Source: Muribaculaceae bacterium
GTDB taxonomy: Bacteria > Bacteroidota > Bacteroidia > Bacteroidales > Muribaculaceae
Length of the DNA: 64,000 nt
Direction: 5' to 3'
Assembly (NCBI GenBank): GCA_022508985.1
Contig: JAFLUA010000008.1
Location: 45,868 to 109,867 of the forward strand
Part shown: in pieces, positions 38,763 to 46,324 of the stretch
How the letters are laid out: each line of letters opens with the position of its first letter
Numbering within the stretch: the first letter of the stretch is position 1
Position numbers and translations under genes: made by a program
The notes under the pieces: generated by a model
Database searches by the model: none
What the model was told of the DNA's origin: nothing
Seen by the model: only the letters and a program-made list of their open reading frames with translations

Positions 38763-39556
38763 TCAGGGATATTTATGGTGAGGCCATCGTAAGCAAACTT
38801 CACCCCTTGAGGAAGGATTTTCGACACTTCGGCGTGAAGGCCTATACCATGGCTCATATGCGTTAGAAAAGCCTGTCGCGGCGCTATCTGCTTAATTGCA
38901 TCGAGTGCCTGCCGCAAACTAAAATGCGCCATGTGTGGCTTGATACGCAAGGCATTCACAACGAGAGTATCGACGTCTCTGATGGCTTCGATAGTTTCCG
39001 GCGGGATATTGGTAGCATCGGTGATATAAGCGAGGTTCCCAATGTGATAACCATAAATATTGAGAGCGCCATGAGAAATTGGCAGAGGTGTTACTTTTAT
39101 CGGCTTATATCCGGCGCCCAAATCTACAGTAAAGTCGACGAACGGCGACACCAAGCGCAAATCAAATTGGGGCACGCCCGGATAGGGTTTTTCTACAAAG
39201 CAATACGGTATGCGATTGCGAAGGTCGTTGGCCACATCTTCGCGACAATAAATGGGGAAATGTGAATTGGGGAAGGCGTGTGAGTATGGCCGTAAATCAT
39301 CGACACCGGCAAGATGGTCGTAATGAGTGTGGGTTATTATCGCGCAGGCCAGATCGGGACTTTCCACCGACAGTATCTGTTGGCGAAAATCGGGGCCGCA
39401 GTCTATAAGGATGCCGGGAGCACCATTTTCGGTCTGCAGCAGAGCCGAAGCCCTAAGTCGCTTATCGTGCGGATCGGTTGATGTGCATACCCTACACTTG
39501 CATCTTATATGCGGCACGCCTATCGATGTACCCGTTCCTAAAAAGATTAATTTCAT
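38759..39556 (-). CDS. Metallo-beta-lactamase fold hydrolase (PhnP-like)
   Basis: A 265-residue MBL-fold protein. MKLIFLGTGTSIGVPHIRC begins the family, and the CxCxxC cluster CKCRVCTS near residue 20 is typical of PhnP-like phosphodiesterases. The metal motif is THTHYDHLAGVDD, with LVVNALRIKPHMAHFS and LTHMSHGIG later. PhnP acts on cyclic phosphates, and relatives act on other phosphodiesters, so the substrate is open. It overlaps its neighbours by 4 nt at both ends. Confidence 0.85.
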   Translation of the reverse strand: MKLIFLGTGTSIGVPHIRCKCRVCTSTDPHDKRLRASALLQTENGAPGILIDCGPDFRQQILSVESPDLACAIITHTHYDHLAGVDDLRPYSHAFPNSHFPIYCREDVANDLRNRIPYCFVEKPYPGVPQFDLRLVSPFVDFTVDLGAGYKPIKVTPLPISHGALNIYGYHIGNLAYITDATNIPPETIEAIRDVDTLVVNALRIKPHMAHFSLRQALDAIKQIAPRQAFLTHMSHGIGLHAEVSKILPQGVKFAYDGLTINIPD

Positions 39557-40545
39557 AGCCTGAAACGTGACAAAAAACCATCGTCAAAGATAAGATAGAC
39601 GCCATCGGAGTAGCCCCACTGCTCACGCATACCACCATAGGTGGGCACTCGCAGGATATTTGGAGGCACCCCTAAGGCCAACCTACATTCATCGCGAGTC
39701 ATTCCTTCGCGAACTCGCGATGCTATTATAAGTTGCCATACGTCGTCTTTAATCTCCGGGTAGAGCTTGCGCGGATTTTCAAAAGCGAAGAGAGTGTTAA
39801 AATTACGCGTTGCCGCCTTGCTATTTCCGATACTCATATATAGCATCCAATTTTTGCCATCGGGACATACACGCGCACGCAGTGCATCGTCGACAACTGT
39901 GAAGCATACTGATGCCGGAAAATTCTCATCGCCGGGGACTACGCTATCAATCGCCACTTCAACATGGCGCAAGCCTCGAACAGCATATTTGGTGTCGAAG
40001 TCATACCACGACGGGGTACGGACATAGAGATGCCGTCCTCTCATAGCGTTGTCAATTTCAGCAACAAGGGCCAAGTCAACAGTAAAAGGTATGTCGAGAG
40101 CTGCGATTGTGTCGATGCGTGCTTTATCCATTGACGGTATGCGATAATATAGGGTGCGTCCGTCATCCGTTCGGAAAGTGGCCTCTACCACATCGTCGCC
40201 GGTAAGTGACGGCACTGTTGAAAAACTATCAAAAAATAACCTGTGACCGGCCAACGAATCGCAATTGTCCGATGATGAGGTAAATATCAATGAAATTCGA
40301 TTGTTTGCGACTAACAATTCTCGGCCTGGCTGCCATTGCGATGGCGGCAAGGGTTTTATATCCGTTAGGAAAAGTTGCTCGGCGGTAGCGTTGGAGGCCT
40401 GTTGCTTACGCACATCCGACAGTCCTATTCGCGGCGTACTTTCTACACCCGTAAAGCAAGCCCCCAAAACCAGGGGAAGCAATGCTACGATGATGATTTT
40501 TATGCGCGCCAACGATTTCAATGGTATAGTCGCTAAATTATTCAA
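39553..40545 (-). CDS. Predicted lipoprotein of unknown function
   Basis: A 330-residue protein with a lipoprotein signal peptide: a basic start, a hydrophobic core and the lipobox LGAC with Cys30. The mature part has alternating beta-like stretches and ends in WGYSDGVYLIFDDGFLSRFRL, which looks like a small outer-membrane lipoprotein fold. I do not recognise a family. The C-terminal region (REGMTRDECRLALGVPPN) recalls SmpA/BamE-like helical hairpin motifs, but this is a weak similarity. It overlaps mscS upstream and the metallo-hydrolase downstream by 4 nt, so it is translated with them. Confidence 0.75.
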   Translation of the reverse strand: MNNLATIPLKSLARIKIIIVALLPLVLGACFTGVESTPRIGLSDVRKQQASNATAEQLFLTDIKPLPPSQWQPGRELLVANNRISLIFTSSSDNCDSLAGHRLFFDSFSTVPSLTGDDVVEATFRTDDGRTLYYRIPSMDKARIDTIAALDIPFTVDLALVAEIDNAMRGRHLYVRTPSWYDFDTKYAVRGLRHVEVAIDSVVPGDENFPASVCFTVVDDALRARVCPDGKNWMLYMSIGNSKAATRNFNTLFAFENPRKLYPEIKDDVWQLIIASRVREGMTRDECRLALGVPPNILRVPTYGGMREQWGYSDGVYLIFDDGFLSRFRL

Positions 40546-41642
40546 CCGGCAGGATACTGATGCACATCGAGTTGAGGGAAGGGGAATCGTATTCCGGCCG
40601 ATGGTAATTCTTTGTAGATTCGTTCGTTTATATCAAAGAAAACATCCCAATACTCTGTAGAGCGTGTCCACGCCGTTATTTTTAACTTCACGGAGCTATC
40701 CGCAAGGTCGGCAACCCACACCTTGGGCGAACGCTCAACCTGCTCGCTTACCAACGCTGCAACAGTAGGCAGGTCGTCTATTTCATCTGAAACTCTCTTT
40801 CTCTTTAAGAATCGTGACAGCCATCCCATGCGCGATGTTTTTTCATCGACACTTGCGGTGTCGGCATCTACAGAATTCGGATTTTGTTCTTCGAGTTTTT
40901 CGGCACGCTCACGACGGTCGTCTTCAACATATTTTTCAACGACACGGCCGTCAGATGCAAATATTTCAAGTATTTTATGGCGTGCTTTTTCCACATCATC
41001 GCCATAAGAAATGTTTACCATCCAGTCGACACGGCGATAATCTTCGCGCGACCAGTTGTTGATACTACCTGTCGAGAGGCCTCCGTTGGGTATTATTATC
41101 GACTTATTATCGACGGTGCATATGATAGTGTGGAAAATCTGTATTTCACATACGGTGCCAGCATATCCTTGGGCCTCTATGTAATCACCAATTTTGTAGG
41201 GCTTTAACAATAGAATCAACACACCTCCGGCAAAGTTTTGTAAGGTTCCGCTTAAGGCCATACCTATGGCGACACCTGCCGATGCAAAAAGTGCTATAAA
41301 CGATGAAGTCTCTATCCCCAAAATACTTATAACGGTGACAACCAATATGAAATAAAGTACCATTCTAACCATGCTCAGCACAAAAGTTGCGAGCGAACGA
41401 TCGATGGCGCGCTTTATGAAGATATTGCGTACAACCCGATATATTTTATTTATAATAAGTCGCCCCACATAGAACACAATGATTGCAACCGCAAGATTTA
41501 TTGCGAATGTAACCATCGAGCTTATAAGGCGTTGCACGAGCTCATCGACGGGCATAGACTTCAACATCGATACTTCCTCTCTCACTGTTGGTATCGAGTC
41601 GGGCAAAGCCAATGGTGCTGTCGGTATCTGAAGTTTAAACAT
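40542..41642 (-). CDS. MscS-family mechanosensitive channel
   Basis: A 366-residue small-conductance mechanosensitive channel protein. Three hydrophobic helices lie within residues about 35-150. TM3 carries the Gly/Ala-rich pore lining (SAGVAIGMALSGTLQNFAGGVLILLLKPYKIGDYI, recognised here by its core LQNFAGGV). The beta domain follows (GTVCEIQIFHTIICTVDNKSI). The C-terminal region from about 230 has an unusual charged insert (DDRRERAEKLEEQNPNSVDADT) before the final alpha/beta part. It would release osmolytes on hypo-osmotic shock. It starts 2 nt after the C11 protease gene. Confidence 0.88.
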   Translation of the reverse strand: MFKLQIPTAPLALPDSIPTVREEVSMLKSMPVDELVQRLISSMVTFAINLAVAIIVFYVGRLIINKIYRVVRNIFIKRAIDRSLATFVLSMVRMVLYFILVVTVISILGIETSSFIALFASAGVAIGMALSGTLQNFAGGVLILLLKPYKIGDYIEAQGYAGTVCEIQIFHTIICTVDNKSIIIPNGGLSTGSINNWSREDYRRVDWMVNISYGDDVEKARHKILEIFASDGRVVEKYVEDDRRERAEKLEEQNPNSVDADTASVDEKTSRMGWLSRFLKRKRVSDEIDDLPTVAALVSEQVERSPKVWVADLADSSVKLKITAWTRSTEYWDVFFDINERIYKELPSAGIRFPFPQLDVHQYPAG

Positions 41643-41643
41643 A

Positions 41644-42888
41644 TCAATTCAGGTTAAGGTATGAAGCCACATCTTCGTACCACGAAAGGGTGTTATAGTT
41701 TTTATTGTTTATCGACGAGGCATCGCGCAAAATATAGGTAGACAAACCACAGTGATAATCTACGGTAAAATCGCCGCCAAAGATTATAGGCATGGTATTT
41801 TGGTAGGCAATCGTCTGGTCCAACGCTTTCTTAAAGTTATCTAAAGCCGCAGTTGCGCCCTCAAAAAGCTCATTTCCGTCCTCATCGACACATAATGCTT
41901 CGACATACTGTCCCAAATCGAAGTAGCTGGCTGTTGCCAATGGGCGTCGTTCAAATCGTTGAGGCACGAAATTATCCGGATAAGCCTTAGGTGTGAGCTC
42001 GTATATCTGTTTTACAGATTCAGCCAATCGGTCGAGCCCGTCGGTTGATATTACACTCATATTGCAATATCTCCTATCAAATGTCGGTGGGTTTGCCTCG
42101 GGCCGCGAACCTATTACTTTCCATTCATCATAATAATTGAAAGTGGTTTTAATAGCTCCCAGCAAGTCAGCCCGATCGGGAGAGAATAAATATCCGAGAG
42201 TTAGGTGATACGGCATGCCTTCAGCGGGCAGTTCCGACACCGTTCCGGCTATCATTGGCGTTACATGACGTAACTGATAAGCAACTTCGACCGAAGCCAT
42301 AAAACAACAATCGAAATAGACGAACGAGAACGACGGGCCTTGCTCAAGCACTTGCGCCAAGGTTGTTATATTCATCCATTTAGCGCGGTCTTCGCCGCCA
42401 TAAGACTTCCGTTGACTGGGCACATTATCGGCAATGCCGTCTTGCAGCCAGCCACTACCATGTCCCCATAGAATAAGACCATAATCAAGCGCCGGGGCGT
42501 AGCGTTCTACGTCGCTAAATACCTGTAACATGCGTTCAGCATGAACCGATGTAATATCAGTGTTATATGTTTTAAGGGTATCGAGCCCGTGAGTTGTTAC
42601 TCTAACTAATACCGGAGGATGATTGTAGGAATGGTTGTAGACAACAAGTCGCCCGTTTGTTATCAACTTGTTTTCAGCTCCCTGCAACATCTCCTTTAGG
42701 TCGGCAAGGCTGAAATAGTCGAGCCCGGTATTATTAGCGACTTGATAAACAAGTATTGTGCGGTCTAATACGCCTTCGGGCTCGTCTTCAGGAGGATTTG
42801 GACCGTTATTATTACATGAAGTGAGGCCCACCATCAATGCTACGATGGCGAGACAATGCAACAAGCCGTTTTGAACTCTTCTTACCAT
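41644..42888 (-). CDS. Clostripain-family (C11) cysteine peptidase lipoprotein
   Basis: I place the start at 42888 (414 residues). A lipoprotein signal ends in GLTSC with Cys25. The mature protein has the C11 caspase-like fold: His143 in ILWGHGSGW and the catalytic Cys195 in FDCCFMAS, with a second Cys beside it where most relatives have Ala. C11 peptidases cleave after Arg or Lys and are abundant in gut Bacteroidales. A promoter ends 8 nt before the ATG, so it may be translated from a nearly leaderless mRNA. Downstream, mscS begins 2 nt after the stop. Confidence 0.85.
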   Translation of the reverse strand: MVRRVQNGLLHCLAIVALMVGLTSCNNNGPNPPEDEPEGVLDRTILVYQVANNTGLDYFSLADLKEMLQGAENKLITNGRLVVYNHSYNHPPVLVRVTTHGLDTLKTYNTDITSVHAERMLQVFSDVERYAPALDYGLILWGHGSGWLQDGIADNVPSQRKSYGGEDRAKWMNITTLAQVLEQGPSFSFVYFDCCFMASVEVAYQLRHVTPMIAGTVSELPAEGMPYHLTLGYLFSPDRADLLGAIKTTFNYYDEWKVIGSRPEANPPTFDRRYCNMSVISTDGLDRLAESVKQIYELTPKAYPDNFVPQRFERRPLATASYFDLGQYVEALCVDEDGNELFEGATAALDNFKKALDQTIAYQNTMPIIFGGDFTVDYHCGLSTYILRDASSINNKNYNTLSWYEDVASYLNLN

Positions 42889-42895
42889 AATCCTA

Positions 42896-42925
42896 CAAAG
42901 GTACAATTTTTTGCCCGTATTGCAA
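42896..42925 (-). promoter_or_regulatory. Promoter of the C11-MscS-lipoprotein-MBL-menA unit
   Basis: Minus-strand TTG (42925-42923), 19-bp spacer and TACCTTTG (42903-42896) fit the consensus. It lies immediately after the purB stop at 42930, so the protease unit has its own promoter. Confidence 0.65.
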
Positions 42926-42929
42926 TAAT

Positions 42930-44294
42930 TTAGTCGTGAATCGTGTATCCGGTATAATTTGATGGGGCGATTTTATGGAGCTCTTCGCGCACCTCCTCAG
43001 AAATGCCCTGTAGCCCGTCGATAAAATCGGAAATCGCATTTTGATTTACAACAGCGTTGGTGCGCGTCAGTGCTTTCAAGGCCTCGTAGGGTTTAGGATA
43101 GGCTTCGCGACGCAGTATTGTCTGGATTGCTTCAGCCACAACGCTCCAGCAATCGTTGAGGTCGGCCGCTATTGCATCGGCGTTAAGGATTAGTTTGCCA
43201 AGACCTTTAAGTGTTGATTCAATGGCTATAACGATATGAGCCAAGGGCACGCCTATATTTCTGATGACAGTTGAATCGGTAAGGTCGCGCTGCAAACGCG
43301 AAATCGGTAATTTAGCTGATAAGTGACCCAAAAGAGCATCGGCGAGACCGAGATTTCCCTCCGAGTTTTCAAAATCGATAGGATTCACTTTATGCGGCAT
43401 AGCCGACGAGCCCACTTCTCCTTCTTTAATTTTCTGCTTGAAATAGTTCATTGAGATGTAGGTCCAGAAATCGCGGTCGAGGTCGATTATGATGGTGTTC
43501 AGTCGGCGTAATGCGTCGAAGACAGCCGCCAAATTATCGTAATTTGATATCTGAGTTGTAAGGCACTCGCGTTCGATTCCAAGGCTATCACGGAGGAATG
43601 TTTCGGCAAAAACGGGCCAATTTACGTGCGGGAACGCCACTTTATGAGCATTAAAGTTTCCCGTAGCGCCACCAAATTTTCCACTCGATGGCACCTTTTT
43701 GAGGGTGTCGAGCTGCACACCAAGGCGATATGCAAACACTGCTATTTCCTTACCCAAAGTAGTTGGCGATGCCGGTTGACCATGTGTTTTTGCAAGCATT
43801 GGCACATCGGCATATTCTTTAGAGAGTTCATTCAATTTAGCAACAAGTGCCTCATACTCCGGTATAACAACCTGCTTAAGGGCATCGGAAAGCATCATGG
43901 GGAATGCCGTGTTATTGATATCTTGCGATGTCAATCCAAAGTGGATAAACTCTTTGAAATCAGCCAATCCCAGTGCATCAAATTTCTCTTTAATGTAATA
44001 CTCAACCGCCTTAACATCGTGATTGGTGACGTTCTCGATGTCCTTCACTTTTTGCGCTTCGCTTTCGGTGAAAACGTCGGGCGCATATATTCTGCGCAAA
44101 TTGCTTTGACACTCATCCGACAGGGGCGGGAGCTGCGATAGGCCCACTTTTGAAAGCGCGATAAAATATTCTATTTCAACTTTTACGCGGTAGCGTATAG
44201 TAGCGTATTCCGACATAAAGTCGGCTAATCGTGCACATTTTCCACGATAACGGCCATCGACCGGAGATATTGCTGTAAGTGTTGACAGACTCAT
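42930..44294 (-). CDS. purB: Adenylosuccinate lyase
   Basis: A 454-residue fumarase-superfamily enzyme acting twice in purine synthesis (SAICAR and adenylosuccinate). The N-terminal MSLSTLTAISPVDGRYRGKC, the His motif AKTHGQPASPTTLGKE and the signature SSAMPHKVNPIDFENSEGN are complete. The length matches the E. coli type (456). The start overlaps the glsB stop by 4 nt, an unexpected coupling of nucleotide synthesis with lipid acyltransferases. Confidence 0.95.
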   Translation of the reverse strand: MSLSTLTAISPVDGRYRGKCARLADFMSEYATIRYRVKVEIEYFIALSKVGLSQLPPLSDECQSNLRRIYAPDVFTESEAQKVKDIENVTNHDVKAVEYYIKEKFDALGLADFKEFIHFGLTSQDINNTAFPMMLSDALKQVVIPEYEALVAKLNELSKEYADVPMLAKTHGQPASPTTLGKEIAVFAYRLGVQLDTLKKVPSSGKFGGATGNFNAHKVAFPHVNWPVFAETFLRDSLGIERECLTTQISNYDNLAAVFDALRRLNTIIIDLDRDFWTYISMNYFKQKIKEGEVGSSAMPHKVNPIDFENSEGNLGLADALLGHLSAKLPISRLQRDLTDSTVIRNIGVPLAHIVIAIESTLKGLGKLILNADAIAADLNDCWSVVAEAIQTILRREAYPKPYEALKALTRTNAVVNQNAISDFIDGLQGISEEVREELHKIAPSNYTGYTIHD

Positions 44295-45226
44295 TTGTTG
44301 TTTATGTATGTGTCGATATGACGACGTTTCTTTTCTTCTAATATTTCTGAAATAGTAATAAAGATACCGCTTTCTTCAACATCACCGAACTCATCGTTGA
44401 TAGCGGTGCCAAACATACGCATCGTCGGAGACAAGCTCATATAAGCATTAACAAGTGGCGGTATGGTATGATTGTACATTCTCACTTGTGCGTTGAGAAT
44501 ACGTAAATCGTTTTTGAAGTCGCCGCCTGTAAAAATCGCTTTTAGAGTATCCTCGTCGGTATCTGTTTGGAGCGCCTTTATAGGGCGAACAAGCTCGTCG
44601 GTATCGGGGAAATACTTATGCAAGAAGTGGAGTATCATGTCGCGGCAATTAGCCGGATAGCTGGGATACATTGTCACTTTTCCCAGTAGATATTCAATAT
44701 CGGGGTTGTCAACTGTAAGAGAACCAAGGCCATCCCACAGGTTGTCTAAAACATAAATAGCTTTAGCACCGGCTCTCGACGACTGGTATTCGGGCCGTAC
44801 GAATGAACGCCCAAGTTCTATCGTATGCGGAAGATAATCTTTAATAAATCGGTCGGAAAAGCGGAACATATGGCTCATGGCTATGTTGGGACGGTTTTCG
44901 CTATCGAAAACAATGTCACGACCACAGATAAATCTATAACCGCCAAGAATGAGTTTGCTATCGGGATCCCACACGACCAACTGGCTGCACGGCACCTCCA
45001 TAGTATCAAACTCATCGATATCGCACTCTTTACCTGTACCCCCGCCGGCAGTACGGAATGCTATTTCACGCAGACGGCCTACCTCGCGCATAACATTGGG
45101 AGAGTTATGAGCCGTTACCACATAAATTTCATTTCCACCTTTATTTGAGGTGCGCAAGAAGCGCTCCGGTGTAAGCTCCGCCTCTATTAAAGAGGTTTCA
45201 ACGGGCTGTATTATTGGTTGATTCAT
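44291..45226 (-). CDS. glsB: N-acyltransferase, GlsB-like (glycine lipid synthesis)
   Basis: A 311-residue GNAT-like acyltransferase of the OlsB/GlsB group. Typical segments are NSPNVMREVGRLREIAFRTA, GGTGKECDIDEFDTMEVPC, LILGGYRF, TIELGRSFVRPEYQSSRAG and VTMYPSYPANCRDMILHFL. GlsB adds a 3-hydroxyacyl chain to glycine, the first step of glycine and flavolipid (lipid 654/430) formation in Bacteroides. The gene lies directly after the O-acyltransferase glsA, with 2 nt between, and overlaps purB by 4 nt. The exact amino acid acceptor is inferred from family. Confidence 0.85.
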   Translation of the reverse strand: MNQPIIQPVETSLIEAELTPERFLRTSNKGGNEIYVVTAHNSPNVMREVGRLREIAFRTAGGGTGKECDIDEFDTMEVPCSQLVVWDPDSKLILGGYRFICGRDIVFDSENRPNIAMSHMFRFSDRFIKDYLPHTIELGRSFVRPEYQSSRAGAKAIYVLDNLWDGLGSLTVDNPDIEYLLGKVTMYPSYPANCRDMILHFLHKYFPDTDELVRPIKALQTDTDEDTLKAIFTGGDFKNDLRILNAQVRMYNHTIPPLVNAYMSLSPTMRMFGTAINDEFGDVEESGIFITISEILEEKKRRHIDTYINNK

Positions 45227-45228
45227 AG

Positions 45229-46080
45229 TTAATTGCTTGAAGATTTGGGCGCTAACGAATAGACTATTTTTTTTAGCTCTGCCGCCTCGACTGCCGCTTT
45301 AGCGCCACCATTAAACGATTGCCATGGGATAGGCACTCCACAAGTGAGCCCAAAACGCTTTCCACGGCATCGCAACATCTCGCGAGGCAGTAACACCATC
45401 TCATAATTAAACTTAAGTCCCAGTTTCGTTCTCAAGCGAGCCCATCGATAAAAAGAGCGACTATTTTGGCCATCAAAAAAAACCGGAACAATATCTCGTT
45501 TACTTTCTATCGCCTTATTAATCACAGCCTTGCGCCACGCAAGGTCGGAAATACAGCCATCGGCGCCCAAGCGCGACACAAGGCCGGCCGGATATATCAC
45601 CACCGGGTCGTCGCCTTCCAATATCCGGTCGAGATTCTCAGCCGCTCCTCTACTCTGTTTACCTCGATTGTTGGTAGTATTTAGAGGTATGAAACACTCC
45701 CGAAGAGGTTCAACGGCCATCAGTAAGTCATTAACGACAAAATGAGCCATGCGCCCATAATGCTTGCTTAACCATGATATCATTGTTATACCGTCTAATC
45801 CTCCAAGGGGGTGATTACTCACGACAATACACCGCGATGAGGTAGGCATCAGCTCTTCACCGCTGACATTGAGCTTGACATCGAGGTCGTGGAGCAGACC
45901 ATCACAAAATTCTGGGCCACGCTGCGGGAAATTATTTTCGAGAAGCGCATTTAATTCATCTTGACAGATCAGTTTCTCAACAAGTTTAACAACAAAGCGC
46001 GGCACATACCGGCTTTGCTTACCCAATTTAGAGGCAAGCACCTGCGAAACATCAATTTTTATCGGCTTACTATCTGTCAT
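45229..46080 (-). CDS. glsA: O-acyltransferase, GlsA-like (glycine lipid synthesis)
   Basis: A 283-residue PlsC-superfamily acyltransferase. The catalytic motif appears as NHPLGGLDG, so His and Asp are five rather than four residues apart, a spacing typical of this group. PLNTTNNRGKQSRG and IYPAGLVSR are further family motifs. GlsA esterifies the hydroxy group left by GlsB. A candidate promoter TAACTTTG is 15 nt ahead. It is the first gene of a unit with glsB and purB. Confidence 0.85.
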   Translation of the reverse strand: MTDSKPIKIDVSQVLASKLGKQSRYVPRFVVKLVEKLICQDELNALLENNFPQRGPEFCDGLLHDLDVKLNVSGEELMPTSSRCIVVSNHPLGGLDGITMISWLSKHYGRMAHFVVNDLLMAVEPLRECFIPLNTTNNRGKQSRGAAENLDRILEGDDPVVIYPAGLVSRLGADGCISDLAWRKAVINKAIESKRDIVPVFFDGQNSRSFYRWARLRTKLGLKFNYEMVLLPREMLRCRGKRFGLTCGVPIPWQSFNGGAKAAVEAAELKKIVYSLAPKSSSN

Positions 46081-46094
46081 ATCGAACTAAAGTG

Positions 46095-46102
46095 CAAAGT
46101 TA
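46095..46102 (-). promoter_or_regulatory. Candidate -7 box for glsA-glsB-purB
   Basis: TAACTTTG on the minus strand, 15 nt before the glsA ATG. The -33 element is not obvious; a TTTG lies 26 bp upstream, outside the normal spacing. The leader would be about 10 nt. Confidence 0.5.
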
Positions 46103-46300
46103 ATGATTTTTCAGATAATACTTAGCCGCAAAGCCCATTTATTTCTCAGCTATTTCTTTGGAAACACTTTGGCGAAATACTTTAGGCACACATCCCCCCC
46201 GGCCAGACAGGGATTAACGACTTGGAGTGATTATAAACAGGAAAAGGCTTTGAAGTTATCAAAGTTTTACGCCTTGATTTTACATTTCAATCAAAAAATG

Positions 46301-46308
46301 TAATTTTG
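46301..46308 (+). promoter_or_regulatory. Candidate -7 box for the SNF2 helicase gene
   Basis: TAATTTTG, 17 nt ahead of the ATG at 46325, fits TAnnTTTG. A TTGATTT at 46274-46280 lies a little too far away for the -33 role. The divergent glsA promoter is about 200 bp to the left. Confidence 0.5.
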
Positions 46309-46324
46309 CAGTGATAATTGAGAT

